From contig JAFWYF010000006.1 in NCBI GenBank assembly GCA_017522785.1, positions 1 to 64,000 of the forward strand: 64,000 nt of DNA, in the 5' to 3' direction. The notes beneath the pieces were generated by a model. It had not been told where the DNA came from and searched no databases. It was given only the letters and a program-made list of their open reading frames with translations. This document shows positions 55,739 to 64,000 of this stretch, in pieces; the first letter of the stretch is position 1; every line of letters begins with the position of its first letter. The position numbers were made by a program, and so were the translations under genes. The stretch comes from Bacteroidaceae bacterium. GTDB lineage: Bacteria; Bacteroidota; Bacteroidia; Bacteroidales; Bacteroidaceae.

Positions 55739-56827
55739 ATGAAAAAGATTCTATACGACAATCAGATGTTTACATTTCAGCGTTTCGGTGGAGTAACCCG
55801 TTACTTTGCCGACCTAATGTACAACCTCCCTGCCGATGAATTCACCTCTTCGCTCCCTATGCGTTTTTGTGAAAATCATTATGTAACAAAAACATACGGG
55901 AATGAATACTCCTCTTTGAATTTCCCCCAAAATTATAGATTACGTCGTCGCATTTATCAAATTGTCAATAGACAATATGCATGGAACGCACTGAAGTTTT
56001 CAGATTACGACCTATTCCATCCTACATATTATAGTCCCTATTTCCTAAAAACCTTAAAACGACGTCAAAAACCATTTGTACTCACTATACACGATATGAC
56101 ATTTGAGCGTTATCCACAAGATGTGCTCATATATGACAGAACAATTCAACATAAAAAGTTGCTTGCGTCAAAAGCTAACCACATTATTGCAGTTAGTGAG
56201 AATACAAAGCGCGATATAGTAGAATTGCTTGGAATAGATTCCACCAAAATTAGTGTTGTGCATCATGGTTTTAAACCGGTAGTAGAAAAAGTCTCTCCTA
56301 TTTTCGACCGTTATGTGTTGTATGTTGGAGAACGCAAAGGATATAAGAACTTCTTTCAATGGTTGTCGGCTATTCGCCCATTATTGGTTGCCGACTCTAC
56401 ACTGAAAATTGTTTGTACAGGAAATGCATTTACAACATCTGAGTTGGAGTTATTCAAAAAATGGAATATTAGCGATAGTATTATACACATATCGGCTAGC
56501 GACAAAGAATTGGCTTCTCTCTATCGATATGCAATATGCTTTGTTTTCCCATCGCACTACGAAGGGTTTGGAATCCCCATTTTAGAGGCATTTTCTAATG
56601 GCTGTCCGGTATGTTTGAGTAATGCAAGTTGTTTTCCCGAGGTTGCCGGAGATGCCGCATTGTATTTCAGTCCAAACAATGCACAATCCATGTATGATGC
56701 TTTGCACGAGATGCTTACAAAGGAAACATTGCGTAATGAGTTACGAATTAAAGGATATGAACGTCTAAAAGAGTTCTCGCTCGAAAAAATGGTAGCGCAG
56801 ACATGTGATGTTTATCGTAAAATGTAG
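55739..56827 (+). CDS. Glycosyltransferase family 4 (GT-B)
   Basis: A 362-residue retaining GT-B glycosyltransferase, first gene of the glycan operon. The N-terminal acceptor domain starts MKKILYDNQMFTFQRFGGVTRYFADL; the hinge region has HIIAVSENTKRDIVELLGIDSTKISVVHHG. The GT4 nucleotide-sugar site is FVFPSHYEGFGIPILEAFSNGCPVCLS (about 265-295), with the E-x7-E pattern in YEGFGIPILE. It probably adds a hexose to a lipid-linked or cell-surface glycan in the cytosol; donor and acceptor are unknown. The YfhO gene follows after 21 bp. Confidence 0.88.
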   Translation: MKKILYDNQMFTFQRFGGVTRYFADLMYNLPADEFTSSLPMRFCENHYVTKTYGNEYSSLNFPQNYRLRRRIYQIVNRQYAWNALKFSDYDLFHPTYYSPYFLKTLKRRQKPFVLTIHDMTFERYPQDVLIYDRTIQHKKLLASKANHIIAVSENTKRDIVELLGIDSTKISVVHHGFKPVVEKVSPIFDRYVLYVGERKGYKNFFQWLSAIRPLLVADSTLKIVCTGNAFTTSELELFKKWNISDSIIHISASDKELASLYRYAICFVFPSHYEGFGIPILEAFSNGCPVCLSNASCFPEVAGDAALYFSPNNAQSMYDALHEMLTKETLRNELRIKGYERLKEFSLEKMVAQTCDVYRKM

Positions 56828-56848
56828 TGAAAAAAAATTATATAACAG

Positions 56849-59305
56849 ATGAAATGTATAAGTATTAAGCAGTGGTTGCCACATGTTATTGCAATTCTCA
56901 TATTTTTTCTTTTAACGGCTGTCTATTTCGCACCTGTATTTCAGGGTAAAGACCTTTTGCAAGGCGATGCAGTGAGTGCATTGGGATGGGGTAAGGATGC
57001 CAAAGATTATCATGAACAGACCGGTGAATTTTCGCATTGGTCGAATGCGATGTTTTCGGGAATGCCTGCGAACTACACATTTATGCCCGAGAGTGTAAAT
57101 ATTTTTGAGTCTTTTGACAAAATACTTACACTGCGTGGTTTTGGAGCGTCGCGTCGGCACATAGGCTCAATTTTTCTTACGTTTGTCTGTTTCTATATAT
57201 TCTTGCTCTCTATGGGCTGTAAGTCATGGTTAAGCATTGCAGGTTCAATAGCCTATACCCTATGCTCGTACAATTTAATTATCATAGGCGCCGGACACAT
57301 GAATAAGAGTCTTGTAATGGCAACAATGGCACCAATAATAGGTGGTGTAATACTATGCTATAGGGGTAAAATGATGTTGGGAGCATTGGTTACACTCATA
57401 TTCTCGGGTTTGAATATCTATTGGAATCATCAGCAAATAAGTTATTATCTATTGCTGACGCTTATAATTCTTGCAGTGGTTTATCTTGTCTATGCTGTTC
57501 GAGAGAAAAAAATAAAAGAGTATTTGAAGGCCACAGGTGTGCTTGTTGTGGTGGCTATATTGGCAATTCTTCCCGCTATAGGGCAACTTGCCCCATCGGC
57601 CGACTATGCTAAAGATACCATGCGTGGTGGCTCCGTACTAAAACAAGAGGACAAAAAAGATAGTTCAGGACTAGATATAGATTATGCCTATCAGTGGAGC
57701 TATGGTAAAGCCGAAACATTTACTTTGCTTATACCTAACATGTATGGTGGTGCTTCGGGCTATAATTTGGGAACAGATTCCGAAACATACAAGATTTTCA
57801 AAAAAGCTTACGGTCCTTATCAAGCAGCCGATTTAGTAGAAAGCATGCCGGCCTATTGGGGCCCCCAACCGGGAACATCGGGTCCTGTATATGTTGGTGC
57901 TGTGGTCTGTTTGCTGTTTGTGCTAGGTTTGTTTATTGTGAAAGGACGCGAAAGATGGTGGTTGGTGTTGGCAACAATCTTGTCGCTTGTACTATCTTGG
58001 GGACGTTTCTTCCCGCTGGTAAACGATTTCCTTTTCTATAATCTGCCCCTTTATAGTAAATTTAGAACTCCATCAATGGCTTTGGTTGTTGCGTCGCTCA
58101 CAATGGTAACGCTTGGTATTTTGGCAATAAAGAAAATTGTTGATGCGCACAAGAACGGTAATGAACTATTGCTTGCAGAGCAGCGTAAATCGTTGTTGAT
58201 ATCAGCGTCAATCGTTAGTGCAATTTTACTCTTCTTTGCTCTGTTTGGTGGCACTCTTCTCGATTTTAAAGCAGCGGGTGATGCTAATCTTCCTCAGGTG
58301 TTGGTCGATGCTTTGCGTGCCGATAGAGAGAGTCTTTTCCTCTCCGATGTATGGCGCTCATTTGGTTTTGTCGTTGCAACATTCCTGCTCCTTTTTGTCT
58401 ATATGAAGAAGGGATTTAAATCAATTTATATGTTATTTGGTCTGGCAGTGTTGTTCCTTGTAGACTTGTGGGTCGTTGATAAACGTTTCCTATCATACGA
58501 CGACTTTGTGCCCAAAAGAATGGCAGCAGAGATAAGGCCGACGGAAGCCGATAGATTGATATTGCAAGATAAAGATCCCAATTATAGGGTATTAAATCTT
58601 GCACGAAGCACATTTAATGAATCTCAAACATCATATTTCCATAAATCGGTAGGTGGTTATAGCCCTGCTAAATTAAGGCGCTATCAGGATATTATAGAAT
58701 ACTATTTTGCACGAGGCATTAACCCGAATGTGCTTAACATGCTCAATACGCGCTATGTTATTGTACCTAGTGATGACGGTGAAATTGTTCAAAAAAATCC
58801 CGAGGCTCTGGGAAATTGTTGGTTTGTAAATCGCATAACATGGGTAGACTCACCCGATGAAGAAATAGTTGCAATAGGTGATATAGATTTGCTCGATGAG
58901 GTTGTTATCGACAAAGAGTGGCAAAATGTAATAGACGATGCTACTAAATATGATAATCCGGTAGATAGTGTTGCATATATAAATATGACAAATTACAAGA
59001 ATCCGGGTAATATATTCTATGAGAGTTATTCGGCGAATGCTCAAATTGCTGTATTCTCCGAGGTTTATTACAAAACATGGAAGGCATTTATAGATGGTAA
59101 AGAGGTTACTCCTATTCGTGCAAATTATATACTTAGAGCATTGCCTCTCCCGGCTGGCAAACACACGATAGAGTTCCGCTGTGTCGATGAACTTATCAAT
59201 ACAACAGCACAAATGTCGTTGTATGCATCTATACTTGTAGGTGTCGTAATTGTTTTACTCTCGGGTATAATTATATATCGCAAGGTAAAGGAGTGTAAAA
59301 AATAG
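56849..59305 (+). CDS. YfhO family membrane protein (GT-C-like)
   Basis: An 818-residue membrane protein with about 12-13 hydrophobic segments (from about 10-30 through 520, and a last one near 790-810) and a soluble domain before the end. Typical YfhO wording is LLQGDAVSALGWGKDAKDYHEQTGEFSHWSNAMFSGMP in the first periplasmic loop, and later FYESYSANAQIAVFSEVYYKTWKAFIDGKEV. The Bacillus YfhO works with a polyprenyl-phosphate GT2 (CsbB) to decorate lipoteichoic acid outside the membrane. Here a Dpm1-like GT2 lies in the same operon, so a similar role on another polymer is likely but unproven. The next gene starts 4 bp after the stop. Confidence 0.85.
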   Translation: MKCISIKQWLPHVIAILIFFLLTAVYFAPVFQGKDLLQGDAVSALGWGKDAKDYHEQTGEFSHWSNAMFSGMPANYTFMPESVNIFESFDKILTLRGFGASRRHIGSIFLTFVCFYIFLLSMGCKSWLSIAGSIAYTLCSYNLIIIGAGHMNKSLVMATMAPIIGGVILCYRGKMMLGALVTLIFSGLNIYWNHQQISYYLLLTLIILAVVYLVYAVREKKIKEYLKATGVLVVVAILAILPAIGQLAPSADYAKDTMRGGSVLKQEDKKDSSGLDIDYAYQWSYGKAETFTLLIPNMYGGASGYNLGTDSETYKIFKKAYGPYQAADLVESMPAYWGPQPGTSGPVYVGAVVCLLFVLGLFIVKGRERWWLVLATILSLVLSWGRFFPLVNDFLFYNLPLYSKFRTPSMALVVASLTMVTLGILAIKKIVDAHKNGNELLLAEQRKSLLISASIVSAILLFFALFGGTLLDFKAAGDANLPQVLVDALRADRESLFLSDVWRSFGFVVATFLLLFVYMKKGFKSIYMLFGLAVLFLVDLWVVDKRFLSYDDFVPKRMAAEIRPTEADRLILQDKDPNYRVLNLARSTFNESQTSYFHKSVGGYSPAKLRRYQDIIEYYFARGINPNVLNMLNTRYVIVPSDDGEIVQKNPEALGNCWFVNRITWVDSPDEEIVAIGDIDLLDEVVIDKEWQNVIDDATKYDNPVDSVAYINMTNYKNPGNIFYESYSANAQIAVFSEVYYKTWKAFIDGKEVTPIRANYILRALPLPAGKHTIEFRCVDELINTTAQMSLYASILVGVVIVLLSGIIIYRKVKECKK

Positions 59306-59309
59306 AGCA

Positions 59310-60053
59310 ATGGGTATAAAGCCAAAATTTTCAATAATAACAGTTACATATAATGCCTCATCGGTTATAGAGCCAACACTCAAAAGTGTTGCAGAGCAGA
59401 CATATCGTAACTTTGAGTATCTGCTCATAGATGGTGCATCAACCGATGACACTGTAGCTAAAGTTAGAACAAGCGCTGTTGAGCCATCATGCTTAATCTC
59501 GGAACCCGACAAAGGACTTTACGATGCAATGAACAAGGGCATAGCTCATGCAACAGGTGATTATCTCTGTTTTTTAAATGCCGGTGATGCTTTTCATGCT
59601 CCCGATGTGTTGGAGCGCATGGTGCAGGCTATTGAAAATGAGGAAGAGTTACCTTCTGTTCTTTATGGTGAGACTGCCGAGGTAAACATGGAGCGTCGTT
59701 TTATGCGTATGCGACGTTTGCAGGCTCCCGAACAATTACATTGGACCAGTTTTAAACAGGGAATGTTGGTGTGCCATCAAGCGTTCTTTGCTCGTCGTGA
59801 TTTAGTGCCATTGTATGATTTGCAGTATCGCTATTCAGCCGATGTCGATTGGTGTATAAAAATCATGAAGCAATCCACAAAAATGGTTAATATGCACTTT
59901 ACTATAATTGATTATTTGCAAAATGGTTTATCTTTGCAAAATCACCGCGCATCGCTCATAGAGCGTTTTAATGTGATGAGAAAACATTATGGATTGTTTT
60001 CTACTGTTTGTCATCATATTTGGTTTGTACTACGAGCTGTAATAAAGAAATAA
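59310..60053 (+). CDS. Glycosyltransferase family 2 (WcaE-like)
   Basis: A 247-residue inverting GT-A glycosyltransferase. FSIITVTYNASSVIEPTLKSVAEQTYRNFEYLLIDGASTDDT is the nucleotide-binding start, followed by SEPDKGLYDAMNKGIAHATGDYLCFLNAGDAF with the NAGD acidic site, and FKQGMLVCHQAFFARRD later. These fit the colanic-acid WcaE-like GT2 group. No membrane helix stands out beyond a hydrophobic C-terminus. It starts 4 bp after the YfhO gene and 18 bp before the aminopeptidase gene. The donor and acceptor are unknown. Confidence 0.88.
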   Translation: MGIKPKFSIITVTYNASSVIEPTLKSVAEQTYRNFEYLLIDGASTDDTVAKVRTSAVEPSCLISEPDKGLYDAMNKGIAHATGDYLCFLNAGDAFHAPDVLERMVQAIENEEELPSVLYGETAEVNMERRFMRMRRLQAPEQLHWTSFKQGMLVCHQAFFARRDLVPLYDLQYRYSADVDWCIKIMKQSTKMVNMHFTIIDYLQNGLSLQNHRASLIERFNVMRKHYGLFSTVCHHIWFVLRAVIKK

Positions 60054-60071
60054 CAATAAAAAGATATAACA

Positions 60072-61463
60072 ATGTTTTCAAAGCAAACTTACATAGAACG
60101 TCGTCGCGTTCTTAAACAGAGTGTAGGAGAAGGTATTTTGCTCTTCTTGGGAAATAACGAAGTAGGTGTTAATTATGCCGATAATGCATATTATTTTCGT
60201 CAGGATTCTACTTTCCTCTACTATTTTGCATCCGACTATTCCGGCTTAGCAGCCATAATAGATATAGATGAAGATAAAGATATTATCTTTGGAAATGAAC
60301 TCACAATAGATGATATTGTTTGGACCGGAATACAGCCCACAATAAAAGAAAAGAGTGAGCGTGTGGGAATTGAAATTACACGCCCAATGTCAGAACTTGC
60401 AACATATCTGAAAAATGCACAAAGTAAAGGGCAAACAATACACATTCTTCCTCCATATCGTGGAGAACATCGTGTATGGCTTCAGGAGTTGCTAGGTATA
60501 CATCCTGCGGCGCAGGATGCTGCTGTATCCATGAAATTTGTAAAGGCTGTAATAAATCAGCGTAACTACAAAACTGCCGAAGAGATAGAGCAAATTGAGG
60601 AGGCTGTCAATGTTTCGGTTGATATGCATTGTGCCGCTATGCGTGCAGTTCGTCCCGGTGTAACCGAAGCAGAGATTGTATCTGTGGTACATGCCGAGGC
60701 TGCAAAACACAATTTCAACCTCTCTTTCCCTATTATTGCAACTGTTAACGGACAAACTCTGCACAACCACGCCTATGGTACTACACCTTTGAAAGATGGT
60801 CAGATGTTCCTTTTAGATTCCGGTTGCGAGAATGCTATGCACTATGCAGGCGACCTTACAACAACTATGCCTGTCGGAAAGAATTTTACCACACAGCAAC
60901 GTGAGGTTTGTAATATTTTGCGTCGTGGGCATCTTGCAGCTCTCAATGCAATAAAACCCGGCGTTGAGTATCGCGAGGTACACAGAATTGTTCTTACCGA
61001 AATAGCAAAAGGTATGGTTGATTTGGGTCTTATGAAGGGCGACCCTGCCGAAGCTGCGATATCGGGTGCAGCATGTATGTTCCTGCCACACGGATTGGGC
61101 CACATGATGGGTCTTGATGTTCACGATATGGAAAACTTTGGTGAGGTAAATGTCGGTTATGAAGAGGGGCGTGTAAAGAGTACTCTGTTTGGTTGGAAGT
61201 CGTTGCGCTTGGCACGTGCTCTTGAACCCGGCTTTGTCTTTACTGTTGAGCCGGGAATATATTTTATCCCCGATCTTATGGACAAATGGCGTGCAGAGAA
61301 ACAATTTGAAGATTTTATTTGCTACGATAAATTAGATGTATGGCGTAACTTTGGTGGAATACGCAACGAAGAGGACTATTATGTCTTTGACGGAGGTGCA
61401 CGTCGTCTTGGAAAATACAAACCAATGTCGCCCGAAGAAATAGAGGCTGAACATAACAAATAA
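60072..61463 (+). CDS. pepP: Xaa-Pro aminopeptidase (M24B family)
   Basis: A 463-residue cytosolic M24 metallopeptidase that removes an N-terminal residue before proline. The N-terminal AMP-N domain (about 1-165) carries YRQDSTFLYYFA (written here as YYFRQDSTFLYYFASD). The catalytic domain has all five metal ligands in context: FLLDSGCENAMHYAGDLTTTMPVG (two Asp), PHGLGHMMGLDVHD (His), FTVEPGIYF (Glu) and GGIRNEEDYYVF (Glu). It is placed between glycosyltransferase genes with 18- and 8-bp gaps, an unexpected neighbour for a glycan operon. Length and motifs match bacterial PepP. Confidence 0.92.
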   Translation: MFSKQTYIERRRVLKQSVGEGILLFLGNNEVGVNYADNAYYFRQDSTFLYYFASDYSGLAAIIDIDEDKDIIFGNELTIDDIVWTGIQPTIKEKSERVGIEITRPMSELATYLKNAQSKGQTIHILPPYRGEHRVWLQELLGIHPAAQDAAVSMKFVKAVINQRNYKTAEEIEQIEEAVNVSVDMHCAAMRAVRPGVTEAEIVSVVHAEAAKHNFNLSFPIIATVNGQTLHNHAYGTTPLKDGQMFLLDSGCENAMHYAGDLTTTMPVGKNFTTQQREVCNILRRGHLAALNAIKPGVEYREVHRIVLTEIAKGMVDLGLMKGDPAEAAISGAACMFLPHGLGHMMGLDVHDMENFGEVNVGYEEGRVKSTLFGWKSLRLARALEPGFVFTVEPGIYFIPDLMDKWRAEKQFEDFICYDKLDVWRNFGGIRNEEDYYVFDGGARRLGKYKPMSPEEIEAEHNK

Positions 61464-61471
61464 CAGATATA

Positions 61472-62218
61472 ATGATACAGGGTAAAAAGGTAATAGTGGT
61501 TATGCCGGCATATAATGCCGAAAAGACTCTCGAGCAAACATACAACGAAATTCCATTCGATATTGTCGATGATGTTATACTCACCGATGATTGTAGCAAA
61601 GACCACACTGTTGATGAGGCTAAACGGCTTGGTATAAAAGAGGTCATCAGACACGAACAGAACAAAGGTTATGGTGGAAATCAAAAGACCTGCTACAATA
61701 GAGCTTTGGAACTAGGTGCTGACATTGTCATAATGCTTCACCCCGATTATCAATATACCCCAAAATTGATAGCATCAATGGCTCACATCATAGCCAACAA
61801 TGTCTATCCGGTTGTGTTAGCATCGAGAATTTTGGGTAAAGGAGCGCGTAAAGGTGGCATGCCACTCATCAAATATATAGCAAACCGCATACTAACTTTT
61901 ACTCAGAATATATTGCTTAATCAGAAACTATCGGAATATCACACCGGCTACAGAGCTTTCTCTGCCGAAGTTCTGCGTTCTGTAGATTATAATGCCAATT
62001 CCGACGATTTTGTGTTTGACAACGAAATGTTGGCACAAATCTTTTATGCCGGTTATGAGATGGGCGAGGTAACATGTCCTACAAAATATTTCCCCGAGGC
62101 TTCATCTATAAATTTGCGTCGTAGCAGTATATATGGTCTTGGAGTGTTACGTGTTTCTTTAGTATATCGTTTATGTAAATGGGGGTTGATGTCATCCGTT
62201 CTATTTCCTAAAAAGTAA
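61472..62218 (+). CDS. Dpm1-like polyprenyl-phosphate glycosyltransferase (GT2)
   Basis: A 248-residue GT-A enzyme of the dolichyl/undecaprenyl-phosphate sugar synthase type. It starts KKVIVVMPAYNAEKTLEQTY, has ILTDDCSKDHTVDEAK, then RHEQNKGYGGNQKTCYNRALELGADIVIMLHPDYQYTP in place of the usual DADLQ site (here HPDYQ), and ISEYHTGYRAFS-like SEYHTGYRAFSAEVL near the membrane-facing part. It has no C-terminal membrane domain, so it acts on the carrier as a peripheral enzyme. It is 4 bp upstream of a GT-C gene, which fits a donor-maker plus transferase pair. Confidence 0.85.
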   Translation: MIQGKKVIVVMPAYNAEKTLEQTYNEIPFDIVDDVILTDDCSKDHTVDEAKRLGIKEVIRHEQNKGYGGNQKTCYNRALELGADIVIMLHPDYQYTPKLIASMAHIIANNVYPVVLASRILGKGARKGGMPLIKYIANRILTFTQNILLNQKLSEYHTGYRAFSAEVLRSVDYNANSDDFVFDNEMLAQIFYAGYEMGEVTCPTKYFPEASSINLRRSSIYGLGVLRVSLVYRLCKWGLMSSVLFPKK

Positions 62219-62222
62219 TAAT

Positions 62223-63800
62223 ATGAAGAATTATAAAGGATATTTTCCTTTTGTAGCTATTACGCTGTTTTTTATTGTTATATATTATAATTGTTTCGAC
62301 ACAAAACTCGACCTCAATGGCGATAATGCCACATATATACGTTTGGCAAGAAATATTGCCGAAGGCTTAGGCTACTCAAATATATCTTCTGAAGGTGTGG
62401 CTCCTGCAAGCCATTTTCCCCCCGGGTATTCAGCTTTTCTATCGCTGTTTGTTACCTTAGGACTCGATAATCTTATACTCTTCAAGATATTAAACGGAGT
62501 GTTATTGCTATTCTCCATTTTTATGTTGTATATGTTGTCTTGTCGTTTGTCGGGAAATAAAGCGTTGGCATTGACAGCATCTATATTAATATGCTTCTCT
62601 CCTCATCTGATGCATTTTGCCTCTATGGCAATGTCGGAGATGCTCTATCTGATGTTCACAGTTTTGGCTTTCGTTGCGTTATACCGTTATACGGCATCGA
62701 AGCATCTATTCTATAAATCGCCTTGGTTCTATATCGCTCTACTGTCGGCTGTAGTATCCTACCATGTTCGTACAGTGGGTGCATCTATAATATTTGCAGT
62801 TCTTCTCTTCTTCCTATTTCGTAAAGAGTGGAAAGCCTCTCTTGCGTCATTATTTGGAATGGTGCTGTTGCTTCTCCCTTGGATAGTGCGTAATACTGTC
62901 TATGGCATAGAGTCGCGTTATTTTGGTACAATTATGACTGTAAATCCATGGCGTCCCGAACTTGGGACAGTTTCGAGCGTAGGCGAAATGTTCTCAAAGA
63001 TGATTACTAATATCGATGAAACCGTTATTAAGGGTTTTCGCGAAATACTTTTCCCATTCTTAGATATAAATTATCAGGAGCCGTCAAGTGCCATGGGTAT
63101 TGTTGCGGGCCTTTTGGTTACATGTGTAGTGCTGTATGGCTGTTGGTCGTTAGGCGGTCGTAATTTCCGTTTTCCATTCCTTGCATTTATACTTGCAAAT
63201 ATTGGTCTTTTTGCATTATGGCATGGTGGTAACGGAAGTCGCTATGTGGTACCAATAGCCCCCTATTTGTTTTTCTTTTTCTATTTTGGCTTGTACAATA
63301 TTGTTATACTTACATTACAAAAGGTGCTAAAACTATCGGTGAATGAGTCTAAAATGAAATGGCAACCCTATCTGTTGCTCCTAATGCTTTTGCCAATGGT
63401 TGCACCTGTAAAAGAGCAGTCGGCAATAGCCGCTCAGCCATTCCCACCTGCATACAAGCACTATTTTAAATTGGCCGAGACTATAGAACAACAACTGCCG
63501 GCAGGCAGTGTGGTGTCGTGTCGCAAACCCGAACTGTTCGACTATTTTGCACCATCGCATTATGCATCACGCTATCCATTTACTAACGATAGTGAAAAGA
63601 TGTTATCGGGTTTGCTTGCGGGCAATGTCGATTTTGTGATACTCGAACAATTAGGTTACAGTTCAACTGTTCTCTACTTGTTGCCGGTAGTACAGAATCA
63701 TCCCGACTTATTCCGCGTTGTGGCTCATATCCCTAACCCAGACACCTATCTGCTCTATTTTGATAAGGTAAAGGCAAAGGAGTTTCTTCAGAAAAGATGA
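62223..63800 (+). CDS. ArnT-like GT-C glycosyltransferase (GT39/83-type)
   Basis: A 525-residue membrane protein with about ten hydrophobic segments. A short N-terminal helix is followed by a periplasmic loop with DLNGDNATYIRLARNIAEGLGYSN, the acidic first loop typical of GT-C enzymes, and HFPPGYSAFLSL. Middle helices have PWIVRNTVYG and the C-terminal third is a soluble periplasmic domain (about 420-525). Such enzymes transfer a sugar from polyprenyl phosphate to lipid A, protein or polymer on the outside. It follows the Dpm1-like gene by 4 bp and is the last plus-strand gene of the operon. Specific substrate unknown. Confidence 0.85.
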   Translation: MKNYKGYFPFVAITLFFIVIYYNCFDTKLDLNGDNATYIRLARNIAEGLGYSNISSEGVAPASHFPPGYSAFLSLFVTLGLDNLILFKILNGVLLLFSIFMLYMLSCRLSGNKALALTASILICFSPHLMHFASMAMSEMLYLMFTVLAFVALYRYTASKHLFYKSPWFYIALLSAVVSYHVRTVGASIIFAVLLFFLFRKEWKASLASLFGMVLLLLPWIVRNTVYGIESRYFGTIMTVNPWRPELGTVSSVGEMFSKMITNIDETVIKGFREILFPFLDINYQEPSSAMGIVAGLLVTCVVLYGCWSLGGRNFRFPFLAFILANIGLFALWHGGNGSRYVVPIAPYLFFFFYFGLYNIVILTLQKVLKLSVNESKMKWQPYLLLLMLLPMVAPVKEQSAIAAQPFPPAYKHYFKLAETIEQQLPAGSVVSCRKPELFDYFAPSHYASRYPFTNDSEKMLSGLLAGNVDFVILEQLGYSSTVLYLLPVVQNHPDLFRVVAHIPNPDTYLLYFDKVKAKEFLQKR

Positions 63801-63818
63801 CAAAAAGAGAGGGATGGG

Positions 63819-64000
63819 TTAATCTCCCAATCCCTCAAGATACTTGAATCGTCTGAAAAACTTAGTCCTTTTCTTCCTTGTCCTCATAATAGGGATGTGA
63901 TAACTTGCACTACCTTTTCGACGAACTTTTACAATAGCTTTATATACCTTATATAAAAAAGCTACAACAAGTACACTTACAATTAAAATCCATGCAATCA
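63819..64000 (-). CDS. Small membrane-anchored basic protein, 3' end (partial)
   Basis: A minus-strand frame enters from beyond the window edge and ends at TAA (63819-63821). It encodes about 60 residues: a hydrophobic stretch (WILIVSVLVVAFLYKVY) followed by a very basic tail (VKVRRKGSASYHIPIMRTRKKRTKFFRRFKYLEGLGD). It converges on the GT-C gene with an 18-bp gap. An imperfect inverted repeat GAGGGATGGG / CCCAATCCCTC (63808-63836) overlaps its end and may help terminate. I do not recognise the family; it looks like a small inner-membrane protein with a cytosolic basic tail. Confidence 0.6.
   Translation of the reverse strand, partial: IAWILIVSVLVVAFLYKVYKAIVKVRRKGSASYHIPIMRTRKKRTKFFRRFKYLEGLGD

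Overview
The window looks like chromosomal DNA from a Bacteroidales bacterium; the family cannot be resolved from sequence alone. It is AT-rich. Its promoters fit the Bacteroidetes pattern (TTTG, then about 18-21 nt, then TAnnTTTG or TAnnTTCG). It carries a SusC/SusD pair, Mfa/FimA-type fimbrillins, a fused RibBA, and a type IX secretion system (T9SS) component beside a cargo protein with a T9SS sorting tail. The sialidase and fimbriae suggest a host-associated, glycan-using lifestyle (inference).

Layout. 1-5427: the 3' end of a PorZ-like T9SS gene converges on a 1558-residue secreted esterase-sialidase across a perfect hairpin. 5428-5989: AT-rich and without a gene. 5990-9637: a macroglobulin-like (MG2) protein with Sel1-type repeats at its C-terminus. 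9745-14613: lptF/G-type permease, ribBA and an aspartate aminotransferase in one minus-strand operon, preceded by a START-like protein. 14920-14993: tRNA-Met. 15096-24418: a six-gene fimbrial operon whose promoter has a G8 tract where the -33 box should be. 24753-28019: vanZ-like gene, CYTH protein, prfB and an argE-like deacylase. 28037-40450: an eight-gene operon (Trx-less secreted protein, SusC, SusD, DUF4843 lipoprotein, PKD-like lipoprotein, three TlpA-type thioredoxins) behind a near-perfect promoter. 40729-42399: ybeY and a nucleoside-recognition membrane protein. 42663-46548: ruvB, a flippase and a DUF389 protein. 46757-47254: a small secreted protein made of AAVREAAPK nonapeptide repeats. 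47457-50626: proC-proB-proA. 50633-53470: dapB-lepB-wbqC-like operon on the minus strand. 53604-55643: metG. 55739-63800: a glycosyltransferase operon with YfhO, a Dpm1-like GT2 and a GT-C enzyme. 63819-64000: the 3' end of a small minus-strand gene.

How the genes may work together. The esterase-sialidase would strip O-acetyl groups and then sialic acid at the cell surface after T9SS export. One fimbrial subunit carries a ricin-like module resembling modules in the sialidase, so adhesion and sialoglycan use may share a binding fold. The SusCD operon imports an unknown ligand; related SusCD systems with accessory lipoproteins take peptides, and three secreted thioredoxins in the same operon suggest redox handling of that ligand or of its receptor. 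The glycosyltransferase operon resembles polyprenyl-phosphate-sugar pathways in which a GT2 loads the lipid carrier and GT-C membrane enzymes transfer the sugar outside. The items that seem least described are the SusCD/triple-thioredoxin operon, the AAVREAAPK repeat protein, the ricin-like insert in a fimbrillin, and the G-tract in the fimbrial promoter.
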